Of a stretch of 64,000 nucleotides of DNA, positions 63,617 to 64,000 are shown piece after piece. The DNA lies in contig AGIQ01000002.1 of the NCBI GenBank assembly GCA_000230935.2, forward strand, positions 744,001 to 808,000. The letters run 5' to 3'. The notes beneath the pieces are model-generated. The model searched no databases, had not been told where the DNA came from, and worked only from the letters and a program-made list of their open reading frames with translations. The number at the start of each line of letters is the position of its first letter. Position 1 is the first letter of the stretch. A program made the translations under genes and the position numbers. Origin of the DNA: Mycolicibacterium rhodesiae JS60. GTDB taxonomy: Bacteria; Actinomycetota; Actinomycetes; Mycobacteriales; Mycobacteriaceae.

Positions 63617-64000
63617 TCAGGAATGGCGGTGGGCGATACCGTCGACGATGAGCCGCGCCATCTCGCGAACCATGCGGGTTCGGCCAGGGGTGCGCCGGTT
63701 CGCCGGATAGGCCCAATCGCCCAACAGGACAGAGCCGATGATCATGCTGGCGACCGCGCCGATCGTGGCCGGCGGGTCGACGTAGACGAGCTCCCTGGAG
63801 CGTGCGATGTCGACCCCGACGTCGAGAACGGCGCTGAAGCCCTCCCGGAACTGTGCGCTGATCGCGACGGCCGACTGGTGCAGCGCCGCTTGCGGATCGG
63901 AACGCGCGGCGAGCAGCTCCCGGAAGATCCGGCGATCCTCCCAGATCAGGGTGTACAGGCCGTCCACAAGATCCTCGGCGAGCTGTTCGAGGGTGATCTC
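63617..64000 (-). CDS. TetR-family regulator, C-terminal part (cut by window edge)
   Basis: The frame is open from 64000 to the stop at 63617 (about 127 residues visible, including EITLEQLAEDLVDGLYTL before the first Met-type codon). The tail MIIGSVLLGDWAYPANRRTPGRTRMVREMARLIVDGIAHR is of the same type as the TetR at 51223 and the remnant at 53718. The HTH lies beyond the window. Same strand as the AveC2-VWA-AAA operon and upstream of it. Confidence 0.82.
   Translation of the reverse strand, partial: EITLEQLAEDLVDGLYTLIWEDRRIFRELLAARSDPQAALHQSAVAISAQFREGFSAVLDVGVDIARSRELVYVDPPATIGAVASMIIGSVLLGDWAYPANRRTPGRTRMVREMARLIVDGIAHRHS

Overview
The window is high-GC actinobacterial DNA and almost certainly chromosome of a mycobacterium, most likely an environmental, rapid-grower (Mycolicibacterium-like) species. 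Evidence is the mycobacterial lipid machinery (PapA acyltransferase, two MmpL transporters, MmpS, PE-PPE domain esterase, GAP-like protein, fatty acyl-AMP ligase), the Sdh1-type succinate dehydrogenase, a chromosomal aminoglycoside 2'-N-acetyltransferase, a mycofactocin-coupled SDR, and gene order over about 8.6-22 kb that follows the Rv0245-Rv0265c neighbourhood of M. tuberculosis in outline. No rRNA, tRNA, CRISPR or intact insertion sequence was seen.

0-8.5 kb: a lipid locus matching the trehalose polyphleate (TPP) genes. It holds the start of a polyketide synthase (leftward), then papA3, mmpL10 and a secreted PE-PPE domain acyltransferase (rightward), facing a fadD23-gap pair. 8.6-13.2 kb: flavin reductase, a 51-residue ORF, sdhC-sdhA-sdhB of Sdh1 and the Rv0250c homologue. 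13.4-18 kb: an isocitrate-lyase/PEP-mutase family protein and a marR-mmpS-mmpL operon. 18.2-22.8 kb: a leftward run lysE, fecB2, yhhQ, pxpB, pxpC, aac(2').

23-46 kb: a catabolic island with many TetR regulators. It holds a Baeyer-Villiger monooxygenase, a P450-ferredoxin-aldehyde dehydrogenase-racemase operon, five acyl-CoA dehydrogenase (ACAD) genes (two lack normal catalytic features), three enoyl-CoA hydratases, a thiolase, two SDRs, a thioesterase, a SnoaL-like protein and an alpha/beta hydrolase. Together these read as oxidation of a methyl-branched aliphatic, terpenoid or alicyclic substrate to acyl-CoA followed by beta-oxidation. No acyl-CoA ligase is present in the island.

45.8-64 kb: the most unusual part. 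Seven paralogous six-helix membrane proteins of no family I recognise (called A-G here) are interleaved with two copies of a NorE-like/NorF-like (cytochrome oxidase subunit III/IV-type) gene pair, one NorD/NorQ-type VWA/AAA+ chaperone pair, two AveC-spirocyclase-like membrane proteins, an FAD oxidoreductase, and a series of TetR genes. One TetR is fused to a transposase-type DUF4096 domain, one is a remnant, and one appears to start at CTG. No NorB/NorC or other haem-copper catalytic subunit is present.

The two right-hand regions are tied together by a recurrent imperfect palindrome, TGAGAC-N5-GTCTCA. It lies in front of the P450, both main ACAD genes, the BVMO, hydratases, an SDR, a TetR gene, NorE-like copy 1 and several A-G genes, which implies one shared regulon. 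A second, almost identical 33-bp inverted repeat precedes AveC-like gene 1 and the G-TetR operon. The best candidate for an undescribed system is therefore a TetR-controlled membrane complex (A-G proteins plus NorE/F-like subunits, matured by NorQ/D-like chaperones) co-regulated with a branched-chain or terpenoid catabolic pathway.
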